This document shows, piece by piece, positions 26,139 through 35,815 of a stretch of 48,837 nucleotides of DNA. The notes beneath the pieces were generated by a model. The model searched no databases. It was not told where the DNA came from and was given only the letters and a program-made list of their open reading frames with translations. The DNA is taken from assembly GCA_002686945.1 (NCBI GenBank), contig NYYZ01000018.1, positions 1 through 48,837 on the forward strand, in the 5' to 3' direction. The stretch comes from Planctomycetota bacterium. Lineage in GTDB: Bacteria; Planctomycetota; UBA1135; GCA-002686595. Every line of letters begins with the position of its first letter. Position 1 is the stretch's first letter. The position numbers and the translations under genes are program-made.

Positions 26139-28670
26139 ATGACAATCGATATCGAATCGTCGGAGCCCACTCACCCTCTTCCAGAAGGACAGCCTCAAGA
26201 GCTACCGACTTCCCCTCGGCCTCAAGAACCAAACAAGACCCCTCGGGGGTTCGGGGCGACCATCAAGACCGTCGTCCTCATGACCGGCCTCTTGAGTCTC
26301 GGCTATCTGGGAATGTTCGGACTGCTCTCCTATCGACCTCAGTTCATCGCCTGGGGTTTGACCCCGTTCACGCAAGTGGTCCACCAGGCATCGCCCATAG
26401 TCACCACACGACCTGTAAGTGCCCCTGATACCGAGTACAAGGTCAAGGGAGCCACGACCGCCCACATTACCTACAAACTCCAGTCCAATGAAGATTGGCG
26501 TGGACTGAAAGGAGCCCGCAGTCTAGCGGGAACCTTCGAAGGAGAGTTTCATGTGCTCAACACATCTTCCGATGATGAGTTCCTCGCATTCAAACTCCCG
26601 TTTCCAACCAGAAGCAACAAGAATGACTGGCAACCACTCACCCAACAAGCAATCGGGGCCAAGAAGTTCGAAGTCCAGGGTGCGCCCGATGGCGAAATTC
26701 AAACCACCTCGGCTGGCTGGTTCTGGTCCGGTGTGCTTCCCGCCGGGGACGAGGCGATCTTTCACCTCATCTATGACACAGGCAATCTGAGCAAGGGAAC
26801 TTACGGCCTGAGCAAAGACACTGTTGCCGCGCCCGGAGAACACCACATTGCGGTCTCTCTTGACCGCGATGTTCCCATGTCCATTCTCGGCGGGCAAGAG
26901 AATGGCAAGCGAGTGGATCAGGACAACTACACCTGGGAGCAACCTCTACGGTCGAATGGCGTCCCCCAGGGCTTCTCCCTGCGCCCGGGCTTCAGCGTGC
27001 TGGATGCCCTGACGCGCCTCCTGCAATTAGCGCCGCTTGTCACGGGAATGTATCTGGTGACGCTACTCTCCCTGCTTACTGCAAAGCGCAAGTCCAACGC
27101 TACGGAGTTAGTCCTACTGGCTCTTGTCTTTGGCTACTACTTCCCTCTGGTCACGTATCTCTGCGCAAGATACCCACTTCCACAATCGATCGGGATTGCT
27201 TTCATTGCTTCCGCGGCAATCATGCTCAACTACCTGAGATTCCTAGTGGGCAACCGACGAAGCGTAATCCATGGATTGTTGCTGCTATTGCTCTTCCAGG
27301 TCACGCCCACGGTGCTGGCTTTCCAACAGTGGGAACGAGGCTTGGTCCTTCTCATCCTGGGAGGGGTTGCTCTGCTGGCAATCGTCAACATGCAAACCGC
27401 ACGACTCAAGCAATCTGGGCCGGCGGCTGCAGCCCTATTACTGGGCTTGATGACCATGCAGCCCGAAAGTCAAGCAGCGTCTATTCAAAACAGCAAAGGA
27501 CAAACATGGGAGACTCTTTGGCAGGCTACCCAAACACCAACATCGCCAGCCGAGGACGCTCCGAAACCCGGCGACAAACCAGACCCCAGCTCTGAGGTGG
27601 TTGGGGAACGGCGACTGATCACATCCCTTGCCACATACGAAATGACGCTGGGGAAGTCCTACCTGGAATCCACCGTCCAAGCCAGCGTCGAGGTCTTGGG
27701 AGAGAGCCTTAGCACATGCGAAGTCATGCCCGGTGGAGCCTACATATCACGGATGGACCTGCCCAAGTTCCTACGGCCCTTGCCTGAAAAGAAGAGCCTG
27801 ACCCTTCTCTTGACAGCAGCCGGTACAGGACGTTTGGCCCTGGACTATCGCTGCCCGATCGAAAAACTGGGAGAAGCGCGCAGTTGCACCTTGCCCTTGC
27901 TAAAGACGATCAGTGGCAAACTGACCATGCATTCTACCCGCGATGACCTCCTCTTCTATGGTGGCGAGGTTTGGTCCAAGAAAACCACTGGAAAGGCGAC
28001 TGTATACCGAGTGGGCGTGGCCGATTCTAATTTCCTGACAATCCGTTGGGGCGGGCCACCGGTTCTCGATTCTGAAGAAGACCCACCCCACATGACTCCC
28101 GGTGCCGCTCACATCCAAGTGGTTCAATCCCAGCACCTTACTCTGATCCAGAAGGAGAGACGCGTGAGCCACTTTGCTCGCTTCGTCCTGGCTGAACGCC
28201 ACCGCCTGCGCTCCCTTGATCTGCATATCCCCGCGGACTTCGAGATCGTTACTCTTGTGGCCCAGGGATTTTCCGTCACCCCTCCTGCCATCACATCGGG
28301 CCTTTGCCATATTCCTCTGGGCGCCTCCACTAACAGCCCCAGCTCCCGAGAGATCCAGCTTCACTTACGGAAGAAACTGGCCCCAATCGGATTCACCGGG
28401 AACTGGGAGTTCCTCCTGCCACGTACCTCGGAAACCGAGGGCGCGATCCAATGGACCCTCGCCGGCCCCAGCAACTTTCGCTTGGAAAACCAAAGCAGCG
28501 ATCTGAATGCTTCATCCACCGATCCTCCCCTTGCATTCCCCAGCTACCGGGCGCTTCTCGCTGTCTGCGATCCCATCCACCTTGAGGGCACCGTCATCTC
28601 CCAAGGGGAACTCAAGGCACACGTGAGATATGTCCAGGAAATTCCCCATGTCACGGACGGCGTGAACTGA
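26139..28670 (+). CDS. Large membrane protein with CreD-like topology, function unknown
   Basis: An 843-residue membrane protein. After a hydrophilic Pro-rich cytoplasmic N-terminus there is a transmembrane helix (about 41-64), a large beta-rich extracytoplasmic section (about 90-280), a cluster of five to six transmembrane helices (about 290-440) and a second large soluble region (about 450-843). One N-terminal helix, a periplasmic domain and a helix cluster is the layout of CreD/inner-membrane tolerance proteins, but the last 390 residues are extra and unrecognised. ATG at 26139 is preferred; an in-frame TTG at 26019 is possible. It follows the ECF sigma gene on the same strand by 186 bases, so it may be part of the signalling module. 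No enzyme motif seen. Confidence 0.75.
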   Translation: MTIDIESSEPTHPLPEGQPQELPTSPRPQEPNKTPRGFGATIKTVVLMTGLLSLGYLGMFGLLSYRPQFIAWGLTPFTQVVHQASPIVTTRPVSAPDTEYKVKGATTAHITYKLQSNEDWRGLKGARSLAGTFEGEFHVLNTSSDDEFLAFKLPFPTRSNKNDWQPLTQQAIGAKKFEVQGAPDGEIQTTSAGWFWSGVLPAGDEAIFHLIYDTGNLSKGTYGLSKDTVAAPGEHHIAVSLDRDVPMSILGGQENGKRVDQDNYTWEQPLRSNGVPQGFSLRPGFSVLDALTRLLQLAPLVTGMYLVTLLSLLTAKRKSNATELVLLALVFGYYFPLVTYLCARYPLPQSIGIAFIASAAIMLNYLRFLVGNRRSVIHGLLLLLLFQVTPTVLAFQQWERGLVLLILGGVALLAIVNMQTARLKQSGPAAAALLLGLMTMQPESQAASIQNSKGQTWETLWQATQTPTSPAEDAPKPGDKPDPSSEVVGERRLITSLATYEMTLGKSYLESTVQASVEVLGESLSTCEVMPGGAYISRMDLPKFLRPLPEKKSLTLLLTAAGTGRLALDYRCPIEKLGEARSCTLPLLKTISGKLTMHSTRDDLLFYGGEVWSKKTTGKATVYRVGVADSNFLTIRWGGPPVLDSEEDPPHMTPGAAHIQVVQSQHLTLIQKERRVSHFARFVLAERHRLRSLDLHIPADFEIVTLVAQGFSVTPPAITSGLCHIPLGASTNSPSSREIQLHLRKKLAPIGFTGNWEFLLPRTSETEGAIQWTLAGPSNFRLENQSSDLNASSTDPPLAFPSYRALLAVCDPIHLEGTVISQGELKAHVRYVQEIPHVTDGVN

Positions 28671-28725
28671 CCAGGTGCCGATGATGCGGTGCCGGGCACT
28701 GCTTTCGGGGTAGACTGCTCGCCCC

Positions 28726-30750
28726 ATGCTCCTCATCCCCATCATTCTGGTCTGCCTCCCGGCCGTCGGAGCTACGAGTCAAGAGGCAGCCCCGCCCCCA
28801 GCCCACCGCATCCAACGGCTCCTGCGGGAACTCTGTTCCACTGCGCGGCTGGCAGGGACTTCCGGTTCGATTCGGGCGGCGGAGATGGTGCGGCGAGAAC
28901 TCTTGGGTGCGGGCTTTGATGTGGAGTGGGATGAACGACTGGTGTTGTTGTCCTTGCCACGCAAGACCGAGCTGGCGATTTTTGAAGGACCCGAAAAAAA
29001 GCAACCGAGCGTCCTGCGTCTGCGGCGCTTCGATGGGGACGCGGTGCCTCCCGGAGATGTACCGCCCTTTCACGCCTACAGCCAGAGCGCACGGGTCACC
29101 GGACCGGTGGTGGATTGCGGACATGGCCTGTACGAAGACTTCGAACGGCTTCAAGCGGCGGGCGTGGAACTGGAAGGAACGATTGCCCTCTGCCGGTATG
29201 GCCGCAGCTATCGCGGGGTCAAGGCGGCAGCGGCCGAGGCAGCAGGGTGCCTGGGCGTGTTGATGTTCACCGACCCAAAAGACTCCGGGGCAGAGCGGGG
29301 CGAGGTCTGGCCGGATGGACCCTGGCAACCGGGCTGGGCCGTTCAGCGCGGGTCGATTGCTCCCCTGGCCTCCTTCGGTGGCGATCCCTCCACGCCGGGG
29401 TATCCCTCGGGCACTCCCGAACAGCCGGGGCCGCGGCTGGATGCAGAGAGCCTGGCCCGGAACCTCCCCTCCATCGTCAGCCTGCCCATTGGGGCCGATG
29501 ACGCGCAGGTGATTTTGGAACACTTGGACAGCGGCGGTCCAGGCCCCGCGCAGGTGACCCTGGAAGTCGATGCCCCGCGTACCCTGCGACGCATCGTCAA
29601 TGTGATCGGGCACATGCGCGGCACCCTGCCGAGCTTTGTCCTTCTGGGCAATCACCGGGACGCCTGGGTGCGCGGCGCTCAGGACGCGGGGGGTGGAACG
29701 GTTTCGCTGCTCGAAGCCAGCTTGCGATTGGGCGCAGAGGTCAAGCAGGGACGCGTGCTGCGCAGCGGAGTCAGCGTGGCCTTTTGGGACGCGGAAGAAG
29801 CGGGCTTGATCGGCAGCAGCGAATGGGCGGAGGCCAACGCCAAGAACCTCTCCGCAAACCTCTCGGCCTATATCAATGCGGACGGCCTCGTCAGCGGCAC
29901 GAACTTCAGCGCTTCGGGCAGTCCAGGCCTTGAGGGCATCTTGTCCGACGCCCTGGCCCGGATACCCGCGCCGCACGGCAAGGACAAGGACACGCTCGCA
30001 GACCTTTGGCTGCGCCGGGCCCGGGGCCAGGTGCGCTTTGGTTTGCCGGGCTCCGGCTCCGACTATTCTGTCTTCTTGCATCACCTCTGCCTGCCAGTTC
30101 TGGACCTCTCCTTCAGCGGATCCAACGGCGGCCAATACCACACGGTCTTTGATGATGTGGCCTTGATTGAGCGCTTTCTGGACCCGGGATATGTGGGACA
30201 CCAATTGGCGGCCAGCACATTGAAGGCACTCATGGAAGAATTCTCCGCCGCAGGGCACTTGTGCTTGGACCAAACCCGCGCGGCCCAGGATCTGGCCTGG
30301 CATGCGCGCATGGCCACTGACTGGTTGGGAGAAGCGCAAGCCGAACACCTGGCCCAAGCCCTCGAAGCCCTGGCCCGAGCCCATGAAACCAGTTGGAGGC
30401 GCTGGGCACAGCGCATGGACTTCAAACCAGAACTCACGCCCGGACCCTTTGGCACCTGGCCTGATCTGCGAGCAGCCCTCAATCAGCACAGCCCAGCCCT
30501 GCGGGGCGACGCAATTCGTCACGCAGATCGCCCGAGTCTCTATCAGGCCCTGCGGCGGAATGAAGGTTTGCCGGGCCGCGAGTGGTACCGAAACGTTTTC
30601 TGGGCCCCCGACCCCAGCAATGGCTATGGCTCACACACCTGGCCCAGCCTGCGCAAGGTCAAGGACAATCCCGAGGCCCTGGCCGCAGAACTCTCTTCCA
30701 TCAAAGCGGCAGTCCAAGCCTTGACCCAACAGTGGTCAAGTCAGGGCTAG
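28726..30750 (+). CDS. Secreted M28 metallopeptidase, glutamate carboxypeptidase II-like
   Basis: A 674-residue exported peptidase (signal about 1-17). Domain order is like GCPII/transferrin-receptor proteins: a PA (protease-associated) insertion at about 105-250, the M28 catalytic domain about 285-490, and a C-terminal helical dimerisation domain (about 540-670). The di-zinc ligands and base are all visible: His310 and Asp320 (GNHRDAW, AQDAGGG), Glu357/Glu358 (WDAEEAG), Asp386 (NADG) and His472 (QYHTVFDD). It should be an active exopeptidase or carboxypeptidase of N-acetylated or gamma-glutamyl substrates. Substrate is not determined. The gene stands between the CreD-like protein (55-base gap) and the ABC pair (15-base gap), so an operon with the exporter is possible. 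Confidence 0.93.
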   Translation: MLLIPIILVCLPAVGATSQEAAPPPAHRIQRLLRELCSTARLAGTSGSIRAAEMVRRELLGAGFDVEWDERLVLLSLPRKTELAIFEGPEKKQPSVLRLRRFDGDAVPPGDVPPFHAYSQSARVTGPVVDCGHGLYEDFERLQAAGVELEGTIALCRYGRSYRGVKAAAAEAAGCLGVLMFTDPKDSGAERGEVWPDGPWQPGWAVQRGSIAPLASFGGDPSTPGYPSGTPEQPGPRLDAESLARNLPSIVSLPIGADDAQVILEHLDSGGPGPAQVTLEVDAPRTLRRIVNVIGHMRGTLPSFVLLGNHRDAWVRGAQDAGGGTVSLLEASLRLGAEVKQGRVLRSGVSVAFWDAEEAGLIGSSEWAEANAKNLSANLSAYINADGLVSGTNFSASGSPGLEGILSDALARIPAPHGKDKDTLADLWLRRARGQVRFGLPGSGSDYSVFLHHLCLPVLDLSFSGSNGGQYHTVFDDVALIERFLDPGYVGHQLAASTLKALMEEFSAAGHLCLDQTRAAQDLAWHARMATDWLGEAQAEHLAQALEALARAHETSWRRWAQRMDFKPELTPGPFGTWPDLRAALNQHSPALRGDAIRHADRPSLYQALRRNEGLPGREWYRNVFWAPDPSNGYGSHTWPSLRKVKDNPEALAAELSSIKAAVQALTQQWSSQG

Positions 30751-30765
30751 CGCAGGAGCCAACCC

Positions 30766-32565
30766 TTGAAACTCCTGCGTGCCTACTTCAAGCGCTTCCT
30801 GCGCCACAAACCCCGCCTGTTGGCTGGGGTGGTTGCGATTCCCCTGTCACAGATGGCAGATGTGGCGGTCACGATCCTTGTGGGCCAGTCGATTGAAAAG
30901 GTGCGCCTGAGCGGAACCCATGAGTGGCTGACTCATACGCTGCTGCTGATGGCGGGCGCAGCAATCGCCCACGCCTTCTTTCGATTCTGGCAGCGCTGGC
31001 TGGTGGTGGTGGTCTCAAGACGCTTCGAGGTGGAACTCAAGCAAGAGCTCTTCGATCATCTGGTGCGACTGGACCTATCCTTCCACGACAAGAGTCGCTC
31101 CGGAGACCTGGTCAGCAGGCTGACTGCCGATGTGGAGTCCATACGCATGTTCCTGGGGCCGGGCCTGATGTACACCCTGGGCGCAGCTGTAATTGTGCCG
31201 ATCAGCTTGGGATGGCTCTTCTCCCTCAATCCCCTCTTGAGCATGTCCATGCTGCTGCCCTTGCTGGCGGTGGGCGTGATCATGCAGCGACTTACCCCCA
31301 GGCTGCACGTGCACTCCACCGCAGTGCAGGAAAGTCTGGCGGACATCAGCCACCGGGCCCATGAGGATTTTGGAGGCGTCAGGGTGGTACAGGGCTACCA
31401 CCGTCAGGACTCCCAGGCCAAACGCTTTGAGCGTTCGAGCAAAACAAACCGGGACCATCAAGTCGCCCTGGGCCGCGCGAGAGGCTTGACCCATGCAAGC
31501 ATTCATGGGTCCTTTGATCTTACCTTTGCAGTCATCCTGATCCTCGGAGGTCTGGCCGCGATTGATCGCAGCCTGCCCATCGGCGAATTGTTCCAGTTCG
31601 TGGACCTGACCATCAAGGTCTTCTGGCCGCTGATCGCCGTAGGTTGGATCGCGGGCATGTATCCCCGAGCGGTGGCCAGCGCGGAACGGGTGCAGGCCCT
31701 GCTTGATACGCGCTCCGCCTTGACATCCGTTCCTGAGGAACATACCTCGACACAAGCAGGAGCAGTGCCTCCGAAGGGATCGCAGCAGAACTCCACCCAG
31801 ACCATTGCCCCCTGCCTCAACTTCGCCCACGTCAGCTACAGCTACCCAGACGCCGACTCTGCCACCCTCCAAGATCTGTCCTTCGACCTGCCAGCAGGCA
31901 CCTCCCTCGGCATCGTTGGCCCCACCGGCGCAGGCAAGACCACGCTCCTCTTGCTTATGGGGCGCCTGATCGACCCCACCATTGGAGCCATCACCAGCAA
32001 CGAAGTGGACCTCCGCGCTGTGCCCCTCGCCCAGGTACGCCGAGCGCTCGGATATGTGCCCCAGGACTCATTCCTTTTCTCGGTCACCTATGCCGACAAC
32101 ATCCGATTCGGCACCGACAAGGACATCGGACCCGAGCGCCTCACGGACCTGATCGCACAGGTTGCCATGACGAGCGAGGTCAAACAGTTCCCCAAAGGAG
32201 TCGAGACCCTGGTGGGAGAACGCGGCGTAACCCTCTCCGGAGGCCAACGCCAACGGACCTGCATCGCCCGGGCCCTGGCGCGAGAACCACAGATCCTGAT
32301 CCTGGACGATTGCCTCTCGGCAGTCGACACCGACACGGAAAGAACCCTGCTTCAAAGCCTGCGGGAGGCGGGGCAGGGACGCAGTGTTGTCCTCGCCGCT
32401 CATCGCCTCTCAAGCGTAGCGGGCTGCGATCAGATCCTGGTGCTCGATGAAGCAGGGGCCCAAGCAGACATGGGCACCCACGAAGAACTCATCAAGAGAT
32501 CGGGCTGGTACACGCAGACCTGGGATCACCAGCAACGACGGGCCGCCCTGGGAGACGACACATGA
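30766..32565 (+). CDS. ABC exporter half-transporter, degenerate Walker B
   Basis: A 599-residue half-transporter with a six-helix exporter domain (about 15-320) and a nucleotide-binding domain (about 355-590). Walker A is GPTGAGKTT, the Q loop QDSFLF and the signature an intact TLSGGQRQR, but Walker B reads LILDDCLSAVD: the catalytic Glu is Asp. In heterodimeric exporters such as TM287/288 and BmrCD this marks the partner that carries the degenerate site. The substrate is unknown; drugs, lipids or peptides are possible. The start is TTG at 30766, preceded by AGGAG seven bases upstream, which decides the start. ATGA overlap joins it to the second subunit. Confidence 0.92.
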   Translation: MKLLRAYFKRFLRHKPRLLAGVVAIPLSQMADVAVTILVGQSIEKVRLSGTHEWLTHTLLLMAGAAIAHAFFRFWQRWLVVVVSRRFEVELKQELFDHLVRLDLSFHDKSRSGDLVSRLTADVESIRMFLGPGLMYTLGAAVIVPISLGWLFSLNPLLSMSMLLPLLAVGVIMQRLTPRLHVHSTAVQESLADISHRAHEDFGGVRVVQGYHRQDSQAKRFERSSKTNRDHQVALGRARGLTHASIHGSFDLTFAVILILGGLAAIDRSLPIGELFQFVDLTIKVFWPLIAVGWIAGMYPRAVASAERVQALLDTRSALTSVPEEHTSTQAGAVPPKGSQQNSTQTIAPCLNFAHVSYSYPDADSATLQDLSFDLPAGTSLGIVGPTGAGKTTLLLLMGRLIDPTIGAITSNEVDLRAVPLAQVRRALGYVPQDSFLFSVTYADNIRFGTDKDIGPERLTDLIAQVAMTSEVKQFPKGVETLVGERGVTLSGGQRQRTCIARALAREPQILILDDCLSAVDTDTERTLLQSLREAGQGRSVVLAAHRLSSVAGCDQILVLDEAGAQADMGTHEELIKRSGWYTQTWDHQQRRAALGDDT

Positions 32566-34373
32566 GTTGGGAAGCGGACGAAGTTGTGGCGGGCAAGGCT
32601 TGGGACGGACGCCTGTTTCGGCGGCTGCTTCGATATGCACGCCCCCATATCAAACTGTTCATCAAGTGCTTTGCGGTTCTGAGCAGTCTCTTCGTCCTCG
32701 ACCTGATCGGACCCTGGATCTGGCAGCAGAGCCTGGACGGCCCGGTAACAGACGCCCTCTCGGCCCCTACGAATGCGGACCCGAGCCCTTTCATCCATCA
32801 TCTCCTGCTGCTGGTTGCGGCCTACATCGGCATCCTCTCCCTCCAGACCTGGCTACGCTACTTTGAGGTGGCCACCCTGATACGCACGGGACAGGCGGTG
32901 ATCCACGATCTGCGGCGGCACCTCTATCGGCACATCTCCTCCTTGGATCTGGCCTGGTTCGATTCGCGCCCCACCGGAGCGCTGGTCACGCGTGTTTCCA
33001 GCGATGTGGAGAATCTGGCGGAGCTCTTCACCGCCGGCGTTGTGACCCTGGCATTCGACATGCTGCGCGTGGTGGTTGTGCTGGCACTCCTGTTCACAAT
33101 CCACGCGCCCCTGGCTCTGCTGGTCACCCTGATGACCCCCATACTGATCCTGATCAGTCTCGCTTTTCGGGGTGGAGCACGCCGCGCCCACCGCACCGTG
33201 CGTGCGGAACTGGCGCGCCTGAACGGATATCTGCAGGAGACTCTGCAGGGCATCAGCGTTGTGCAACTATTTGGACGAGAAGCCCATGTGGGTGCGCGCT
33301 TTGGTGAACACCTCAGCCGGTACTATGCCGCCAACAAGCGCACGATCCTGCTCTTTGCCCTGTTCTTCCCGATCATGAGCCTTGCGGTCTACCTGATCCA
33401 AGGAGCTACTCTGCGCCAAGGAGTGATCTCAATAGCCGGGGACGAACTGACCATCGGCGCCTTCCTGCGCTTTTGGCTCTATCTGACCCTGGTGGTGCAG
33501 CCGATCCGCAACCTGGGCGAGCGCTACAATATTCTGCAGTCGGCCTTTGCTTCCGCCGAACGCGTCTTTGAGGTGCTGGACACCGACTCCGCCCTGCCCA
33601 CCCCAGCGCAGCCCGCCAGTCTCGGGCCCAGAGGCAGCGCGCCAAGAATTCGCTTCGAAGACACGAGCTTCAGCTACTTGACTGACCACCCGGTGCTCGC
33701 GGACATCAACTTCGAGATCCTGCCCGGACAAACGGTCGCTCTTGTCGGCGCTACCGGCTCGGGCAAGAGCACGATTGTCAACCTGCTGCTACGCTTCTAC
33801 GACCCCGGTACTGGCCGCATCCAAATCGCAGAGCACGACCTCAACCAACTGGACCTGGCTGACTGGCGGAAGCGCATCGGACTGGTTCTGCAAGACGATT
33901 TCCTCTTCGCTGGCAGCGTTGAAGAAAACATCTTGATGGATCGGGAGGGCATCGACGAAGCAGCTCTCTCGCAGGCCCTTGAAGCCAGCGGCGCCGACCG
34001 GATGATCGAGAACCTGCCCGCCGGCATCCAATCCGAAGTGGCCGAACGGGGCGCAACCTTCTCCACCGGCGAACGTCAGCTCCTGGCAATCGCCCGAGCC
34101 CTCGCCGGCCAGCCGGATCTTGTGATCCTCGACGAAGCCACAGCCAGCATTGACTCGGGCACCGAAGCGCGCATCGAGAAAGCCACCGCCAGCTTGCTCC
34201 AAGGACGCAGCGCCCTGGTGGTCGCCCACCGCCTATCCACCATCCAACGGGCAGACATGATTCTGGTCCTCGATCAAGGCCGCATCATCGAGCGGGGCAA
34301 CCACGAGGAGTTGCTGGCGGCCAACGGTGCCTACGCAAGGCTGCACACTCTGCAGTTTGTGTTGGAGGAGTAG
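32562..34373 (+). CDS. ABC exporter half-transporter, consensus Walker B with degenerate signature
   Basis: A 603-residue partner half-transporter: six-helix exporter domain (about 25-345) and nucleotide-binding domain (about 365-600). Walker A is GATGSGKST, and Walker B VILDEATASID keeps the catalytic Glu. The signature is FSTGERQ instead of LSGGQ. With the upstream subunit this gives one consensus ATP site (its own Walker A/B with LSGGQ of the partner) and one degenerate site, as in TM287/288 and BmrCD. ATGA overlap at 32562-32565 supports equal expression. The gene converges with a small membrane-protein gene 5 bases away, with no terminator between. Confidence 0.93.
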   Translation: MSWEADEVVAGKAWDGRLFRRLLRYARPHIKLFIKCFAVLSSLFVLDLIGPWIWQQSLDGPVTDALSAPTNADPSPFIHHLLLLVAAYIGILSLQTWLRYFEVATLIRTGQAVIHDLRRHLYRHISSLDLAWFDSRPTGALVTRVSSDVENLAELFTAGVVTLAFDMLRVVVVLALLFTIHAPLALLVTLMTPILILISLAFRGGARRAHRTVRAELARLNGYLQETLQGISVVQLFGREAHVGARFGEHLSRYYAANKRTILLFALFFPIMSLAVYLIQGATLRQGVISIAGDELTIGAFLRFWLYLTLVVQPIRNLGERYNILQSAFASAERVFEVLDTDSALPTPAQPASLGPRGSAPRIRFEDTSFSYLTDHPVLADINFEILPGQTVALVGATGSGKSTIVNLLLRFYDPGTGRIQIAEHDLNQLDLADWRKRIGLVLQDDFLFAGSVEENILMDREGIDEAALSQALEASGADRMIENLPAGIQSEVAERGATFSTGERQLLAIARALAGQPDLVILDEATASIDSGTEARIEKATASLLQGRSALVVAHRLSTIQRADMILVLDQGRIIERGNHEELLAANGAYARLHTLQFVLEE

Positions 34374-34378
34374 GGGCT

Positions 34379-34588
34379 TCAGTCCCGCGACCCCAACGCC
34401 CGCTCCAAGAGCCAGCCGATCGCAAACAGGGCTCCGCCGGCGGCAAGGCCATAGGTTTCCGCGCGCATGGAGGACAGGCCCTCATCGCGCATGCCCATCT
34501 CGACGCTCATCATCAAGCCCACAAGGATGACCAGGAGGCCGAGGCCTTCAAGGAATTTGGCGAGCCGCTGGAGGAACTGAGGGGACAT
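34379..34588 (-). CDS. Small two-helix membrane protein, unknown
   Basis: A 69-residue protein with two hydrophobic helices (about 15-29 and 47-61) and charged ends. No family is recognised. It is likely real because codon use is like the neighbours, the helices are regular, and it sits 24 bases after the GT9 gene on the same strand, so it may be the last gene of that operon. It could be a small accessory subunit of envelope synthesis. No ribosome-binding site is visible. Confidence 0.6.
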   Translation of the reverse strand: MSPQFLQRLAKFLEGLGLLVILVGLMMSVEMGMRDEGLSSMRAETYGLAAGGALFAIGWLLERALGSRD

Positions 34589-34612
34589 GATCGGGAATCT
34601 TGGAAGACTGGT

Positions 34613-35674
34613 TCAGGAGAGTTGGCGCAGCACCGCAGCAGCCACCCGCTCTCCGGTAATGGTGCTGTTGTCCGTATCGCTGGCATAGTTGCCGGCATCG
34701 GGGGCGCTGGAGACTACTTTTTCACCCAGGCCATAGAGTTCGATCTCAAAGGGTGAAGTGGGCGCGAAGAAAGCGACGGTTTTGCGTTCCTGGGCCACTG
34801 CCAGATGCAGGGCCAGGCTGTCGGAAGTAACCAACAGGTCCAGCCCTCCCACCAGGGCGGCAAAAGTACCAATGGAATGCTCGCAGCCCGCATCAATCAG
34901 GCTTGCAGCGGGGATGGCGCTGCGACTCAGGCTGAGCAGTCCTTGATTGCGCTCGATTTCCTCTGGGCCTCCCAGGAACAGGAACTGTACCCCGGGGAGT
35001 GCGGCGGCCCCCAGTTTCTCGTGCAACAGCGCCACGAGGTTGGTCACTTCCTCAGGCCGCATGGCCTTGGTGCGCCAGCGGCCGCCGGCTCCCGTGTTGA
35101 GCCCAATGCGCAGGCCAGCACTGGTGGGGGCAAGCTCATCAAGCAGGCTCGCGGCGGTCTCCAGGTCAGCCGCCGACAAGTTCAGGGCAGGGCGGCCGGG
35201 CTCGACGCCGATGACCTCGGCCAACAGATCCGGATGTGTGCGTCGGTTGGCCAGCTTGCGCTCGTCAGCCTTCTTGAGACCCTCCCTGGACAAGAGCCCC
35301 ATGCCAAACCAGCACTCCGCATCCGGAGTGTACGCGGGCTCCCCCGCATCATTCAGGCAAGCCCCCACCAAGTTGGCCCCGCTCTCCTCTTGCAAGGCAG
35401 CAGCCAAAGCGCAGAGTTCCGGATCATCATCCAGGGAGAAGATGCGATCAGGGGTGCAGGCAGTCAGACTCGGAAGCGAATCGGCACATTCTTCGGGGTC
35501 GATCGCGATCACCCGCTCCACCATCTTGTGACCCTGCAGCAGGGGCTCGGCCCCGTGTGCGGTTACCCAGGAAACCTCTGCCCCGGGCCAGCGCTTGTGG
35601 ATCCCCGGCAACAGCGAGGTGCTACGCAGCACATCGCCCAGAGCGCCGGTCTTGATGATCAGAATGCGTTCCAC
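34613..35674 (-). CDS. GT9 family heptosyltransferase-like
   Basis: A 353-residue GT-B transferase. The N-terminus ILIIKTGALGDVLRSTSLLPGI has the intact Gly-Asp proposed catalytic base; the C-half has the donor-binding regions (GLNTGAGGRWRTKAM about 195-209, and LLVTSDSLALHLA). It is the third GT9 protein in the window and most like WaaC/RfaF relatives; acceptor is unknown. Start is GTG at 35674. The gap to the upstream AOR-MoaD gene is 141 bases with no obvious promoter; the small membrane-protein gene follows. Confidence 0.88.
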   Translation of the reverse strand: MERILIIKTGALGDVLRSTSLLPGIHKRWPGAEVSWVTAHGAEPLLQGHKMVERVIAIDPEECADSLPSLTACTPDRIFSLDDDPELCALAAALQEESGANLVGACLNDAGEPAYTPDAECWFGMGLLSREGLKKADERKLANRRTHPDLLAEVIGVEPGRPALNLSAADLETAASLLDELAPTSAGLRIGLNTGAGGRWRTKAMRPEEVTNLVALLHEKLGAAALPGVQFLFLGGPEEIERNQGLLSLSRSAIPAASLIDAGCEHSIGTFAALVGGLDLLVTSDSLALHLAVAQERKTVAFFAPTSPFEIELYGLGEKVVSSAPDAGNYASDTDNSTITGERVAAAVLRQLS

Positions 35675-35815
35675 TGTTGGTTGACGGAGTTGTTTGAAAG
35701 CTAGGTGGCTGAGTACAGGCTGAGTCAGTTCGCTGACAGGCGCAGAGGATAGACGCTCAGAGGCTCGGCTTCACTTGGCAGGCCCCAAAACCAGGAACTC
35801 AAGCCTTCGAATCCC

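Noticed and set aside
28651-30522. Minus-strand open frame of 623 codons
   Set aside because: It is antisense to the M28 peptidase, whose motifs are all intact; the frame is open only because of high GC and codon bias.
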